Below are positions 53,024-64,000 of a stretch of DNA of 64,000 nucleotides, piece by piece; positions within the stretch are counted from its first letter, which is position 1, and every line of letters begins with the position of its first letter. The DNA is from Amycolatopsis decaplanina DSM 44594. GTDB lineage: Bacteria; Actinomycetota; Actinomycetes; Mycobacteriales; Pseudonocardiaceae. The translations under genes were made by a program, and so were the position numbers. Location: contig NZ_AOHO01000026.1 of NCBI RefSeq assembly GCF_000342005.1, forward strand, positions 231,959 through 295,958, read 5' to 3'. The notes under the pieces were generated by a model, which did no database searches, was not told where the DNA came from, and saw only the letters and a list, made by a program, of their open reading frames with translations.

Positions 53024-53272
53024 TCAGTGGTGGTGGTGCTCCAGCGAGTGAAGGATCAGCGCCGGGGTGGTGGCGAGGCCCGTGTAGGCGCCGGCGACCA
53101 GCGAAGCGGCACCGTAGCCCAGCGCCCCGCCGCCCTCGATGAACGTGTTGTAGGCGTCGCCGAACGTGGGGTCCGGGGTGCCCGTGGTGTCACCGGTGGC
53201 GGCGAACGCGGTCCCGCCGACCATCATGATGCCCGCGGCGACGGCGGAAACGAAACCAGCCTTCTTCAGCAC
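53024..53272 (-). CDS. Small secreted protein with histidine-rich C-terminus
   Basis: This 82-aa protein has a signal peptide (MLKKAGFVSAVAAGIMMVGGTAFAA, cut near residue 24), a mature part of about 57 residues with a Gly/Ala-rich hydrophobic middle (GGGALGYGAASLVAGAYTGLA), and a C-terminal HSLEHHHH. I do not recognise a family; the composition is a little like chaplins or small envelope proteins. The His tail could bind metal. GTG 53272 follows AAGGAG at a good distance, so it is very likely expressed. Confidence 0.7.
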   Translation of the reverse strand: MLKKAGFVSAVAAGIMMVGGTAFAATGDTTGTPDPTFGDAYNTFIEGGGALGYGAASLVAGAYTGLATTPALILHSLEHHHH

Positions 53273-53893
53273 TTCGCACTCCTTGGTAGAGATATTCAGG
53301 GATCGGGGGCACCGAATCCGGTGGGGGTGTCCCGCATTGAGAAAATTACTCGCTATTCAGGCTTTGTGACCGGTTCGTAAGCCCATTGTGTGAGGCGAAA
53401 AAGGCGCGTTTCACCCGGTCCGGTTCTCTGTCTTGGGCACAAAATGCGGTCCGCCACGAAGCGTGATAGAACCCTCGATCCCATCAGGTGAACGCTCTCC
53501 GTCGCGTTGATCCATCCGGGTCACGTCGACGAGCGTCCCTGAATGGAGATCATCACTACGCACCGTGATGGTGACCAGGTGTTGATGTCACGCGACCGAC
53601 AGTGAGATGACGGTTTGGCGAATCACCGTGGTGGCTGCCTGCGCGATCGGCCGGACGCAGGTACCTTCCGGAAGTGAGGGTTCGCGTCCCATGCGGACTC
53701 TCGCGGGAGGCCCTGGTCGTGGCGGTTGTCGACAGGGCGGCACAGCCGCCCAGTGGATGCACGAGGGGGCCGGCACCCGGCCCTCGTGGCCGTGCCGACT
53801 GACGCGGTGAGCGTCAGAAGGAGCGGTTAGCCAGGGAGGTGCCCGGCCCAGCGAGTGCGGGCGTGGTGCCACGCCCACGAGGGAGATGCCGTC
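53273..53893 (+). other. 620-bp intergenic region with structured leader before phoH
   Basis: No gene is seen. The last 160 bp contain four consecutive strong hairpins: GGGCGGC-ACA-GCCGCCC (53735-53751), an 11-bp GC stem with two bulged G (53761-53787), CTGACGC-GGTGA-GCGTCAG (53799-53817) and GGGCGTGG-TG-CCACGCCC (53859-53876). The last ends 1 bp before the CGAGGGAG ribosome-binding region of phoH. It looks like a cis-regulatory mRNA leader. I could not match it to a known riboswitch class. The first half (53300-53600) holds the promoter region of the small secreted gene. Confidence 0.5.
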
Positions 53894-55285
53894 GTGACTG
53901 CGCAGCGTTCACCCCGCAAGGCCTCTGGCCATTCTTCGACCGGTGCCCCTGGCCCGGAGAAAGCCTCGATCTCGCCCGAATTCCAGCGGTCCACTTACGT
54001 GCTCGACACGTCGGTCCTGCTCTCTGATCCCTGGTCGGTGACTCGTTTCGCCGAACACGCGGTCGTGCTTCCGCTGGTCGTCATCAGTGAACTGGAGGCG
54101 AAACGTCACCATCCCGAACTGGGGTGGTTCGCGCGCGAAGCGCTTCGCATGCTCGACGACCTGCGTCGTCAGCACGGCAGGCTCGACGCGCCGATCCCGA
54201 TCGGTGAGCACGGCGGCACCCTGCAGGTGGAGTTGAACCACACTGATCCCGCGGTGCTCCCGGTCGGCTTCCGCACCGACTCCAACGACCACCGCATCCT
54301 CGCCTGCGCGCTCAATCTGGCGGCGGAACGCGCGTCGGTCACGCTGGTGACCAAGGACATCCCCCTGCGCGTCAAAGCGGGCGCCGTCGGACTCGAAGCC
54401 GACGAGTACCGCGCGCAGGAGGTGACGCCCTCGGGCTGGACGGGCATGGCGGACGTGGACGTCCCGCAGACCCTGGTCGACGCGCTGTTCGGCGGGTCTT
54501 CCGTGGATCCGGCGGAGTTCGGGATGCCCGAGGTCGGGGAACTGCCCTGTCACACCGGGTTGAGGCTGCTCGCGGGCAGTTCGAGCGCGCTGGGCCGGGT
54601 CACCGCGGACAAGCGGATCCGGCTCGTGCGGGGTGACAAGGAGGCGTTCGGCCTGCACGGGCGGTCGGCCGAGCAGCGGGTGGCGCTGGATCTCCTGCTG
54701 GACTCCGACGTCGGCATCGTCTCGCTGGGCGGACGCGCCGGTACGGGTAAGTCGGCGCTCGCGCTGTGCGCGGGCCTGGAATCGGTGATGGAACGCCGCC
54801 AGCACCGCAAGGTGGTCGTGTTCCGGCCGGTGTACGCGGTCGGCGGCCAGGAACTGGGCTACCTGCCCGGTTCCGAGAGCGAGAAGATGCAGCCGTGGGC
54901 GCAGGCGGTGTTCGACACCCTCGGCGGGCTGGTCGGCCAGGACGTCCTCGACGAGGTCTTCGACCGCGGCATGCTCGAAGTGCTCCCGCTGACCCACATC
55001 CGCGGCCGGTCGCTGCACGACACGTTCGTCATCGTCGACGAGGCGCAGTCCTTGGAGCGCAACGTGCTCCTGACCGTGCTTTCGCGACTCGGCACCGCTT
55101 CGCGGGTCGTGCTCACGCATGACGTCGCGCAGCGCGACAACCTGCGGGTCGGGCGGCACGACGGCGTTTCGGCGGTGATCGAGAAACTCAAGGGTCACCC
55201 GCTGTTCGCGCATGTCACGCTGACCCGGTCCGAGCGTTCGCCGATCGCGGCGCTCGTCACCGAGATGCTGGAGGACCACGGCTGA
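53894..55285 (+). CDS. phoH2: PIN-PhoH protein (PhoH2-type RNA helicase-ribonuclease)
   Basis: This 463-aa protein fuses an N-terminal PIN nuclease domain (about residues 33-170; acidic residues in [20 protein letters not shown] and [10 protein letters not shown]) to a PhoH ATPase with Walker [13 protein letters not shown] (about 280) and Walker [11 protein letters not shown] (about 378). Mycobacterial PhoH2 unwinds and cuts RNA, and the locus corresponds to Rv1095. GTG 53894 is chosen because GGGAG lies upstream; the longer frame reads through a leader hairpin. Confidence 0.93.
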   Translation: MTAQRSPRKASGHSSTGAPGPEKASISPEFQRSTYVLDTSVLLSDPWSVTRFAEHAVVLPLVVISELEAKRHHPELGWFAREALRMLDDLRRQHGRLDAPIPIGEHGGTLQVELNHTDPAVLPVGFRTDSNDHRILACALNLAAERASVTLVTKDIPLRVKAGAVGLEADEYRAQEVTPSGWTGMADVDVPQTLVDALFGGSSVDPAEFGMPEVGELPCHTGLRLLAGSSSALGRVTADKRIRLVRGDKEAFGLHGRSAEQRVALDLLLDSDVGIVSLGGRAGTGKSALALCAGLESVMERRQHRKVVVFRPVYAVGGQELGYLPGSESEKMQPWAQAVFDTLGGLVGQDVLDEVFDRGMLEVLPLTHIRGRSLHDTFVIVDEAQSLERNVLLTVLSRLGTASRVVLTHDVAQRDNLRVGRHDGVSAVIEKLKGHPLFAHVTLTRSERSPIAALVTEMLEDHG

Positions 55286-55293
55286 TCGTCCGT

Positions 55294-55341
55294 CATGAAC
55301 GGTCCGTTCCTTGCGATTTCGCAAGGAACGGACCGTTCATG
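55294..55341. terminator. Perfect 23-bp-arm palindrome after phoH
   Basis: Exact inverted arms at 55294-55316 and 55319-55341 (CATGAACGGTCCGTTCC type) with a 2-nt centre, 8 bp after phoH and 4 bp before the convergent phosphodiesterase stop. It has the same tiny-loop design as 34153-34200 but a different sequence. Confidence 0.8.
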
Positions 55342-55345
55342 GCGG

Positions 55346-56940
55346 CTAAGTGACCGGCTTCGCCCAGGGGAGCGGCCGTCCGTCCACGTCGTCGGTGAGT
55401 TCGACGCCGAGCATGGCCGAAAGCGTCGCGCCCAGGTCGACCACGTCCAGGTCCGGCAGCTTCGCGCCCGGTTCGAAACCGGGGCCACTGGCGAGAAGGA
55501 GCCCGTCCGGGCGGTGGTCTCCGGTGCGCCAGTGCTCGTCCGGGCCGTGAACGACGCCGGTCTTGGGTGACCAGACCGTCTCGATCGGCCCAGTGCGGGC
55601 CCAGTCGATCAGCAGATCCGGCAGGGTGTCGTCGGCCTCCCGGTCGTAGTGGTCGCTCGTGCGGGAAACCTCGCGTACGACGGGTTTCCCCGACGCGACG
55701 TTCACCAGCGAGAGCAGGTCTTCCGTCAGCCGCGCGCATACGGCCTCGTACTCGGCGCCGGGCCGGACGACGCCGTGCGGTTCGCGGCCCACCAGATTGA
55801 TCCGCACCCCGCCGAAGACGAAGTTGTTGGGAGACAGGTAGAACCGCTGTTTCGACCGTTGTTCGGCGGTCGCCCAGTTCGGCACCGCCGGCAGCGGGGT
55901 CGCCGCGAGCCGCTTGCGCAGCAAGGGCATCGCGGCCGACGCCAGCTTCGTCCTCAAAGGACCGGGGAGCGCGGAATAGGCGCGTTTGGCCGTCGTCATC
56001 GCGCCGCCGCCCCGCATTCCTTCGGTTTCCACCGTGTCGAGGAGCCGCAGGATTTCGTGCAGCAGATGGCTTCCCTCGTACCGTGATCCCATGCCGTGAC
56101 TCAGCAGCACGAAGACCGTGGTGTCCGGTCCGGCCAGCGCGAGATGCTCGCCGATCGCCGCGTCGAGGCCCCGGTAGACCGAGCGGATCGGATCCAGCTC
56201 CGCGGCGAGCGCGACGTCGTGGTCGCGGTGCCCGGGGTCGTGCAGATGCCACTGCTGGTGGCCGATGCTGTGGGATTCCCCGTACACCGAAAGGAAAAGA
56301 TCCCAATCGCCCTCGGCGAGCAGCTTCGTCGACACCTGGGTCTTCTGCCCGATCCCGGCGACGAGTCCGTGCGTCAGCGCGCGTTCCTCGTCCGCCGTGC
56401 GGTGCGGGCCTTCGCGGTGGAGGTAGTCGTCCGGCGCCCAGTCTCGGACGAGGTCGGGCTCGGCGGTGAGGATGGGAGTGAGCCCGACGTCGGCCTCGAT
56501 CTCTTTGGCCAGCTCCGGTGGCGAGGTGTGGAAGCCGAAATGCCGGTCGTGGCAGGCGTACTCGCTCACCATGACCCCGTTGAGCGGCTTGTCCGCGCGG
56601 GAATGCGGGACGTCGAGCACGGCGACACGTTTCCCGGCGTCGGAAAGCGTCTCCCAGAACGGGGTTCCCCGGATCTCCAGCGGGCTGGTCAGCCGCCGTT
56701 CGTAGGTCTTGGTGTCGACCTCTTCCCAGCAGTGGAATCCGGTCCGCGCGGCCGTGCGCGCGGTGAAGAAACTGCTCCACAACGAGCCGACGAACAGGCC
56801 GTAGGGATTGTGCGTGGTCGCCGAAGCGCTGGTTTCGAGCAGACGCGCCAACGTCGGCACTTCGCCGGCGGCGGCGAGATCGCGGATCGTGGCGGGGTCG
56901 CACGCGTCGAGTGCGACCACCAGGATCTTGGCGGGCTCGG

Positions 56941-56944
<4 letters not shown>
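55346..56944 (-). CDS. Type I phosphodiesterase / alkaline-phosphatase-superfamily protein
   Basis: This 532-aa protein opens with the superfamily start ILVVALDACDPATIRDLAAAGEVPTLARLLE, where the Asp is a metal ligand. THNPYGLFVGSLWSSFFT follows, then DLFLSVYGESHSIGHQQWHLHDPGH with metal-type Asp/His and VFVLLSHGMGSRY. The C-terminal part has the paired Asp/His (VHGPDEHWRTGDHRPDGLLLASG) typical of alkaline phosphatases and nucleotide pyrophosphatases. It probably hydrolyses a phospho- or sulfo-ester. ATG 56944 overlaps the glycosyltransferase stop by 4 bp (ATGA). Confidence 0.82.
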
Positions 56945-60724
<3,780 letters not shown>

Positions 60725-60731
60725 GCGCTCG

Positions 60732-60777
60732 ACATACCGCGAGTATGTTACTTCGAGTAGGGATACTGTCCAGTAGG
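60732..60777. promoter_or_regulatory. Operator-like repeats upstream of the flavin oxidoreductase
   Basis: ACATAC-CGCGA-GTATGT (60732-60748) is a perfect inverted repeat. It is followed by a direct repeat AGTAGG at 60756-60761 and 60772-60777, with GATACT (60762-60767) as a possible -10. HxlR-type regulators often bind such GTATGT/ACATAC sites, so the neighbouring HxlR protein is the candidate binder (inference). Confidence 0.5.
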
Positions 60778-60797
60778 TAACGGCCGGAGGAAGCGCG

Positions 60798-62027
60798 ATG
60801 AGCGAGCCCAAGGAACTGCTGGCCGAGCCGCTGAAACTGCGGTGCGGCGCGATCCTGCCGAACCGGCTGGCCAAGGCCGCGCTCAGCGAGCAACTCGGCG
60901 ACCGCCGCAACCGGCCGACCGCCGAACTGACCGAGCTGTACCGGACGTGGTCCCGCGGCGGCGCCGGCACGCTGATCACCGGCAACGTCATGGTCGATCC
61001 GGCCGCGCTCGGCGAACCGCGCAACGTCGCGGTGCCCCGGGAACCGGACGCGACCGAGTTCGAGCCGTGGGCGCGGGCGGCCGACGGGACCGAGACCCGG
61101 CTGTGGGTCCAGCTCAACCATCCGGGCAGGCAGAGCCCGCGCTTCCTGTCCCGCCGGCCGGTCGCGCCGTCGGCGGTGCCGTTCGGCGACCGCGGCATCC
61201 GCTCGGTGTTCGCGACGCCGCGAGCGCTGACCGCCGACGAGATCGAAGCGATCATCGACCGGTTCGGCGTCGCCGCGCGGACCGTCGTCGACGCCGGGTT
61301 CGCCGGTGTCCAGATCCACGGCGCGCACGGGTACCTCGTCTCGCAGTTCCTTTCGCCGCTGACCAACCAGCGCACGGACGGCTGGGGCGGCGACGCCCTC
61401 CGGCGGCGCCGGTTCCTGCTGGAAGTGGTCGCCCGCGTGCGCGCCTCGGTCGGCGACGCGGTGCCGATCGCGGTCAAGCTCAACAGCGCGGACTTCCAGC
61501 GCGGCGGCTTCAGCGAGGAGGAATCGCTCGAAGTCGTCCGCGAACTGGGCGAAGCGGGCATCGACCTGCTGGAAGTGTCCGGCGGCACCTACGAGAAGGC
61601 CGCCATGATGGGCTCCGCCAAGGCGAGCACGCTCAGCCGCGAGGCTTACTTCCTCGACTACGCCGAGAAAGCACGGCAGGTCACCGACGTCGCGCTGATG
61701 GTCACCGGTGGCTTCACCAGCCCCGAGGGGATGGCGGACGCGCTGCGTTCCGGAGCGCTGGACGTCATCGGTCTCGGCAGGCCGCTGATCGTCGACCCGG
61801 CACTGCCCGGACGGCTGCTGGGCGGCGAGGACGTCCGCGCCCGGCGCACCGCCCCGAAGACCGGGATCCGGCTGGCCGACAGCCTGCTGGAGATCCAGTG
61901 GCACACCCAGCAGATGCACCGCGTGGCCGCCGGGAAACCGGTGGACCGGCGGCTCGGCGCGGTGCGGACGCTAGTACGTGCCGGCGTCGCGGATCCGCTC
62001 AACGCCTTCCGTCGGGTCCGGGGCTAG
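60798..62027 (+). CDS. NADH:flavin oxidoreductase / 2,4-dienoyl-CoA-reductase-like barrel
   Basis: This 409-aa FMN barrel of the OYE superfamily belongs to a different subgroup from the enzyme at 2940. It has LPNRLAKAALSEQL, AGTLITGNVMVD, LWVQLNHPGRQSPRF, IHGAHGYLVSQFLSPLTNQRTDGWGG and GLGRPLIVDPALPGRLLGG. There is no C-terminal Fe-S or NADPH domain as in true dienoyl-CoA reductase, so it is a single-domain reductase of unknown substrate. ATG 60798 has GGAGGA 9 nt upstream. Its 3' end overlaps the convergent Pr6Pr gene by 57 bp. Confidence 0.88.
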   Translation: MSEPKELLAEPLKLRCGAILPNRLAKAALSEQLGDRRNRPTAELTELYRTWSRGGAGTLITGNVMVDPAALGEPRNVAVPREPDATEFEPWARAADGTETRLWVQLNHPGRQSPRFLSRRPVAPSAVPFGDRGIRSVFATPRALTADEIEAIIDRFGVAARTVVDAGFAGVQIHGAHGYLVSQFLSPLTNQRTDGWGGDALRRRRFLLEVVARVRASVGDAVPIAVKLNSADFQRGGFSEEESLEVVRELGEAGIDLLEVSGGTYEKAAMMGSAKASTLSREAYFLDYAEKARQVTDVALMVTGGFTSPEGMADALRSGALDVIGLGRPLIVDPALPGRLLGGEDVRARRTAPKTGIRLADSLLEIQWHTQQMHRVAAGKPVDRRLGAVRTLVRAGVADPLNAFRRVRG

Positions 62028-62672
62028 GTAGTCGTCCGGTTCATCCCGGCGGCTGAAGGTGCGGTCGAAGCCGACCGCGGCCGCCGCGAGGCCGATGAAC
62101 AGCACGCCGATCAGCACGCAGTTGAACGCGACACCGCCGTAGCTGTTGATGCCGGGGTCGACGAACGGGTACGGGTAGAACCCGATGAGCGCGCCTCGTG
62201 CCAGCGTGACCGCGAGCCAGATCAGCGGGTACAGCAGCGACCACGACAGGATCCGCCACGACAACTGACCGCGCGGCCCGAACAGCAACCAGCCCGCCAC
62301 GCACATCAGCGGCGACACCTTGTGCAGCATCGTGTCGGCGAACACCGCCCAGCCGTGCAGTTCGTAGAGATCGGCGAGCGCGACCTGGAAGACGACCCCG
62401 GTCACGGTGATGCCGACGAGGCCGGTGAGCCGCAGCACGCCGAACAGGGTCGACCGGCCCGCGACACCGAGCGCGAGCAGCAGGCTGCCGACGCCGACCA
62501 GGATGTTCGAGTCGATGGTGAAGAAGGCCAGCAGGTTGGCCACCCGCCCGGCCGGGGTGTGAAAGGTGCCGCCGGTGGTACCCGCGGAGACCGGGATCTG
62601 GGCGGCGAGACCGGCGATCACCACCAGCGCCGTCGCGCCGAACCAGGCACGCGCGATCTTGGAAGCCTGCAT
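61971..62672 (-). CDS. Pr6Pr-family membrane protein
   Basis: This 233-aa protein has six or seven hydrophobic segments (about residues 8-200) and a hydrophilic C-terminus ending DAGTY. FTIDSNILVGVGSLLLALG, HGWAVFADTMLHKVSPLMCVAGWLLFGPRGQLSW and YPYPFVDPGINSYGG match the Pr6Pr / FAR-17a-like membrane family. Function in bacteria is unknown; related eukaryotic proteins hydrolyse fatty-acid esters using a conserved Thr-His pair, which may correspond to the Asn/His here. ATG 62672. Unusually long 57-bp convergent overlap with the oxidoreductase gene. Confidence 0.8.
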   Translation of the reverse strand: MQASKIARAWFGATALVVIAGLAAQIPVSAGTTGGTFHTPAGRVANLLAFFTIDSNILVGVGSLLLALGVAGRSTLFGVLRLTGLVGITVTGVVFQVALADLYELHGWAVFADTMLHKVSPLMCVAGWLLFGPRGQLSWRILSWSLLYPLIWLAVTLARGALIGFYPYPFVDPGINSYGGVAFNCVLIGVLFIGLAAAAVGFDRTFSRRDEPDDYLAPDPTEGVERIRDAGTY

Positions 62673-62789
62673 TCCGCCTACTTTATGGGTGACCGGGTGG
62701 GGACGTCCCGTCACCGCCGCGTGCCGCCACTCGATCGGGGCGGGACGCCGCCGGGCCTTCCCGGCCATCGGGTCATATCGTGGGAAGCG

Positions 62790-63605
62790 ATGGACGTCGA
62801 GCGGAGGCCCGGACGCCGCGGACGGGTCGCGCGGGGTCCGGCGGAGGACAGCGGGCCCGTCGCCGGATTCGCGCGACGGCTGTGGGAGCTGAAACGGGCC
62901 GCCGGTGACCCTTCCTACGACCGCATGCGCGACGAGTACGGCGCGCTCGCGTCGAAGTCGGCGCTTTCCGCCGCCGCCCGCGGAGAGCGTCTGCCCAGCT
63001 GGGAGACGTCCTGGGAGTTCGTCCGCGTGCTGGCCGCCGGGGTGCTCGGCGGTGACGAGGACGAGGTCCGCCACGAATGGCGCGGCGAGTGGGAACGCGC
63101 GCGGGACGCGCTGAACGCCGGTGCGGCGCCCGAACCCGCGCCGGAGCGTTCGCGCCGGACGGCGTTCGTCCTCGCCGGGGCCGTGGCACTCGTACTCGTC
63201 GCGGCGCTGGTGTTCGTCTTCACCGCCTCGTTCGATTCCGAGCCCGCCGCCCCGGTCGGCGACGCGTCGGAATTCGTCGCCGACGTGACCGTGCCCGACG
63301 GCAGCGAAGTCGCGACCGGATCGGTCTTCGTGAAGACCTGGGAGTTCCGCAACGCGGGAACGGTCGGATGGGTCGGCCGCTATCTGGTCCGCGCCGGTTC
63401 GTTCGGGAACCCCGGCGAATGCGGCACGCCCGACCGCGTCCCCGTCCCGCAGACCGCGCCCGGCGAGCACGTGCGCGTCTCCGTCGAGGTGCGCGCGCCC
63501 GGCAGCCCAGGGCATTGCCAGGTGTACTGGAAGATGGCCGACGAACAGGGGCACATCCTGCTGCCGAACACCCGTGCCGTGTTCTTCTCGGTCCGCGTCA
63601 TTTGA
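62790..63605 (+). CDS. HTH / single-TM / NBR1-Ig-like domain protein
   Basis: This 271-aa protein combines three parts. Residues ~22-105 form a cytosolic HTH-type segment common in actinomycetes (FARRLWELKRAAGDPSYDRM, SALSAAARGERLPSWETSWEFV). One membrane helix follows (FVLAGAVALVLVAALVFVF, ~126-144), then an extracytoplasmic Ig-like domain (~170-271) with KTWEFRNAGTVGWVGRYLV and GHCQVYWKMADEQG, matching NBR1-type Ig folds. Two Cys in the Ig domain may pair. A DNA-binding-like domain linked through the membrane to an extracellular sensing domain suggests a one-component membrane regulator or envelope sensor. ATG 62790 is close behind GGGAAG. Confidence 0.8.
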   Translation: MDVERRPGRRGRVARGPAEDSGPVAGFARRLWELKRAAGDPSYDRMRDEYGALASKSALSAAARGERLPSWETSWEFVRVLAAGVLGGDEDEVRHEWRGEWERARDALNAGAAPEPAPERSRRTAFVLAGAVALVLVAALVFVFTASFDSEPAAPVGDASEFVADVTVPDGSEVATGSVFVKTWEFRNAGTVGWVGRYLVRAGSFGNPGECGTPDRVPVPQTAPGEHVRVSVEVRAPGSPGHCQVYWKMADEQGHILLPNTRAVFFSVRVI

Positions 63606-63785
63606 CCTTCCGGGCCGATGGCCAAAACGCTGACCTGCGCGGACATTGTTTTCCCGGCCATGGCCATTTCATGGCCGTGAATCGTCTTCCGGGCGGCTTC
63701 GGGTGCCTTTAACGTCATCGGCGTCCGGGAAATCCGGACGGGAATTTTCCGAAACACTCTCACATTATTTGCGGAAAGGGAATTC

Positions 63786-64000
63786 ATGCGTCCGTACGTC
63801 AAGGTCGCCGAACTGGCCGGGGCCGCGCTCACCGTGGCGCTCCTGCCGGTCACCGCCGCACAGGCGGCTCCGGCGCCCGCTTCGGGCAGTGATCCGATCA
63901 TTACCTGCGAATCCGGCTATCACGGCTGGATGCGCCGGGCCGGGAAGGACGCGATCTGCCTCAAGCCGGGCACGCGCACTTGGGACGTCAAGGTCTTCGA
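63786..64000 (+). CDS. Secreted protein, N-terminal part only
   Basis: Only the first 71 residues are in the window. A signal peptide (AELAGAALTVALLPVTAAQAA, cut near residue 27) precedes a mature start, APAPASGSDPIITCESGYHGWMRRAG, with two Cys (ITCES and AICLKP) that may form a disulfide. GGAAAGG lies 7 nt before ATG 63786. Family cannot be named from this fragment. Confidence 0.7.
   Translation, partial: MRPYVKVAELAGAALTVALLPVTAAQAAPAPASGSDPIITCESGYHGWMRRAGKDAICLKPGTRTWDVKVF

Noticed and set aside
53024..53272. His-rich tail as a cloning-vector remnant
   Set aside because: Resembles LEHHHH tags, but the gene has a native signal peptide, ribosome-binding site, terminator and genomic neighbours, and no vector sequence follows.
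53700..53893. Known riboswitch (c-di-AMP, cobalamin, TPP) or 6C RNA upstream of phoH2
   Set aside because: The conserved core sequences I know for these classes were not found, and there are no C-rich hairpin loops; only a generic structured leader is supported.

Overview
The window is high-GC actinobacterial DNA, most likely from Pseudonocardiaceae (an Amycolatopsis-like organism). Evidence: a mycothiol S-conjugate amidase, an F420-type PPOX oxidoreductase, GuaB1, EspC/YbaB-type type VII secretion genes, many GTG starts, and several promoters of the TANNNT plus 6-8 nt plus ATG/GTG leaderless type. Species assignment is inference; no rRNA or tRNA gene was seen.

Layout. 1-2.5 kb: truncated GH3 N-acetylhexosaminidase, then an ArsR / AHSA1 / TIGR03086 operon. 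2.5-8.7 kb: MerR regulator with a divergent old-yellow-enzyme reductase, amidase, DivIVA-like coiled-coil protein and a fused acyl-CoA-reductase-like double SDR. 8.8-16.7 kb: sortase with a candidate surface substrate, Bax-inhibitor-like protein, two LppU-like paralogs, a YeeE/YedE sulfur transporter and a DHA2 efflux pump. 16.8-24.1 kb: thiolase, cystathionine beta-synthase, four QG/proline-tailed membrane proteins (one frameshifted) and cystathionine gamma-synthase/lyase.

24.2-32.1 kb: an accessory type VII-type toxin operon on the minus strand. Order: YbaB-like, EspC-like, a 1599-aa multidomain effector ending in an Endonuclea_NS_2-like nuclease, then three YezG/DUF600-like immunity proteins, most joined by overlapping stop/start codons. 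32.3-35 kb: 4-hydroxyphenylpyruvate dioxygenase with divergent Lrp/AsnC regulator, and a metallo-beta-lactamase-fold protein. 35.2-43.8 kb: greA, DUF4307, mca, a small membrane gene, the Pnkp/Hen1 RNA-repair pair and a YyaL-type thioredoxin-domain protein. 43.9-51.4 kb: accessory metabolism (GH28, acyl-CoA oxidase-like, ion channel, PPOX) and a DUF4388/roadblock trio. 51.4-55.3 kb: hemolysin III, short-chain Z-prenyl synthase, a small secreted His-tailed protein and PIN-PhoH (PhoH2) behind a structured leader. 55.3-64 kb: a coupled GuaB1 / glycosyltransferase / phosphodiesterase operon, DUF309, HxlR, SnoaL-like, a second flavin oxidoreductase, Pr6Pr membrane protein, an HTH-TM-NBR1-Ig protein and the start of a secreted protein.

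The order thiolase-cbs-metB-greA-DUF4307-mca-small TM-YyaL-hlyIII-prenyl synthase-phoH follows Mycobacterium tuberculosis Rv1074c-Rv1095 as I remember it, so the toxin operon, hpd, Pnkp/Hen1 and GH28/roadblock blocks look like insertions into a conserved backbone. Several convergent gene pairs are separated by long near-perfect palindromes belonging to a few recurring sequence families.
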